Source of the DNA: Pelatocladus maniniholoensis HA4357-MV3
Lineage (GTDB): Bacteria; Cyanobacteriota; Cyanobacteriia; Cyanobacteriales; Nostocaceae
NCBI GenBank assembly: GCA_019359115.1
Contig: JAHHHW010000096.1
Location: 62,001 to 126,000 of the forward strand
Reading direction: 5' to 3'
DNA: 64,000 nucleotides
In this document: piece after piece, positions 63,457-64,000 of the stretch
Numbering within the stretch: the stretch's first letter is position 1
How the letters are laid out: each line of letters starts with the position of its first letter
The notes under the pieces: model-generated
Databases searched by the model: none
Seen by the model: only the letters and a program-made list of their open reading frames with translations
What the model was told of the DNA's origin: nothing
Position numbers and translations under genes: made by a program

Positions 63457-64000
63457 TTAATGGTTGCGATAGAAGGTTTTATATATATTTTTTGCCACTA
63501 AACTTGCTAACAATGGTAAATCTATCGGTTTAGAAATATATTCGTTGACTCCTGCTGCGAGACAAATTTCGCGATCGCCTTTCATTGCCATTGCAGTTTG
63601 CACAATTATCGGAATATTTCGATACTGCTGATGTTCTCGCAACTTTTGTATGATTCCTAGACCATCCTCATCTGGTAGTTTAATATCTAGTAAAATTACA
63701 GCTGGCTTTTGCTGATATAATATTTTCCACATTTGCTCTGCGTTATTGACCAAATTTATCTGATAACCCAATTTTTGCAGATAAATTTGTATTAATCGGG
63801 CATTATCTGAGTCGTCTTCTACTAACAAAATATTTGGGAAATAATTATTTTTGGAGAATGATTGAGAGGTTCTAGATATATCTTCTGTCTTCGCTTTTTT
63901 CCCTACTTTCCCCAACTCCTCCACTTCCTCTACTTTCTCGGTTTCACACTTCTGTTTGAGGGGTAGTACAATAGTAAATCGAGAACCATGACCTAGTTCT
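63457..64000 (-). CDS. Hybrid sensor histidine kinase, C-terminal receiver part (cut by window edge)
   Basis: The frame is open to the right edge, so this is not a stand-alone response regulator. From the edge it reads ELGHGSRFTIVLPLKQK, the last strand of a HATPase_c domain, then a Lys/Glu-rich linker and a receiver domain: NILLVEDDSDNARLIQIYLQ (acidic pocket), VILLDIKLPDEDG (phospho-Asp in LLDIKLP), IVQTAMAMKGDRE, and the Lys of YISKPID. It ends without an output domain. It likely phosphorylates a partner or a phosphorelay. The sensor part lies outside the window. Confidence 0.88.
   Translation of the reverse strand, partial: ELGHGSRFTIVLPLKQKCETEKVEEVEELGKVGKKAKTEDISRTSQSFSKNNYFPNILLVEDDSDNARLIQIYLQKLGYQINLVNNAEQMWKILYQQKPAVILLDIKLPDEDGLGIIQKLREHQQYRNIPIIVQTAMAMKGDREICLAAGVNEYISKPIDLPLLASLVAKNIYKTFYRNH

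Noticed and set aside
63457-63924. Stand-alone response regulator starting with a GTG at 63924
   Set aside because: The frame stays open to the window edge and encodes the end of a histidine-kinase ATPase domain, so it is part of a hybrid kinase.
1-64000. tRNA or rRNA genes
   Set aside because: Looked for GGTTCRA-type T-loops with matching acceptor stems and for rRNA-like blocks; none convincing.

Overview
The window comes from a heterocyst-type (Nostocales-like) filamentous cyanobacterium. The evidence is frequent GCGATCGC (HIP1) octamers inside and between genes, a cyanophycin gene pair, the cyanobacterial arginine dihydrolase AgrE/ArgZ, DUF3038/DUF4335 neighbours, CHAT/TPR and filamentous-haemagglutinin proteins, and many short dispersed intergenic repeats (CATTGGT-type heptamers, GGGGATCGGGGA-type spacers, TAACGCACCCTAC and GTAGAGACG palindromes). 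The genus cannot be fixed from the sequence alone. I saw no rRNA, tRNA, CRISPR array or complete insertion sequence.

Layout. 0-5.5 kb: a minus-strand efflux cluster (MarR regulator, EmrA-like adaptor, MFS exporter, EmrB-like DHA2 exporter cut by the left edge), with candidate MarR operators. 5.6-8.4 kb: a large secreted metzincin-type protease. 9.1-10.4 kb: a TetR regulator divergent from an AhpD/CMD-family protein, with two matched palindromic operators between them. 10.8-12.9 kb: two peptidoglycan hydrolases with PG-binding repeats. 13.0-16.5 kb: cyanophycinase, a small conserved-looking protein and a short cyanophycin synthetase of the CphA2 type. 17.0-25.3 kb: two CHAT-protease/TPR proteins around a small Cys-containing secreted protein and a filamentous-haemagglutinin-type protein. 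25.3-26.5 kb: repeats and decayed mobile DNA.

26.5-35.7 kb holds mostly housekeeping genes: AgrE, a DUF2085 membrane protein, a methyltransferase-HIT fusion, a GH13 enzyme, a TnpB remnant, lipoamide dehydrogenase, TrpC and a small cyanobacterial protein. 35.8-47.8 kb is an apparent type I secretion island. It has three likely substrates (a CAP protein, an RTX-bearing glycosidase-like protein and a parallel beta-helix protein), then a parvulin-type isomerase, an HlyB-like ABC exporter with a cyclic-nucleotide-binding domain, and an HlyD-like adaptor with a PG-binding domain. 47.8-57.7 kb: a small hypothetical protein, an oligopeptide-type permease, adenine phosphoribosyltransferase, DUF3038/DUF4335, an FHA-linked class A PBP, a PDSTTP-repeat secreted protein, LspA and BioY. 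57.8-62.3 kb: pstSCAB with a Pho-box-like site and a clear terminator. The right end carries a LarE-type sulfurtransferase and the C-terminus of a hybrid histidine kinase cut by the window edge.

How the genes work together. CphB, CphA2 and AgrE cover cleavage of cyanophycin, re-use of the dipeptide and arginine breakdown. The secretion island combines exporter, adaptor, foldase and substrates; the substrates share terminal modules, which argues that they use the same machine. The CHAT/FHA block joins predicted caspase-like proteases with a secreted beta-helix protein and is the least explained multi-gene unit here.
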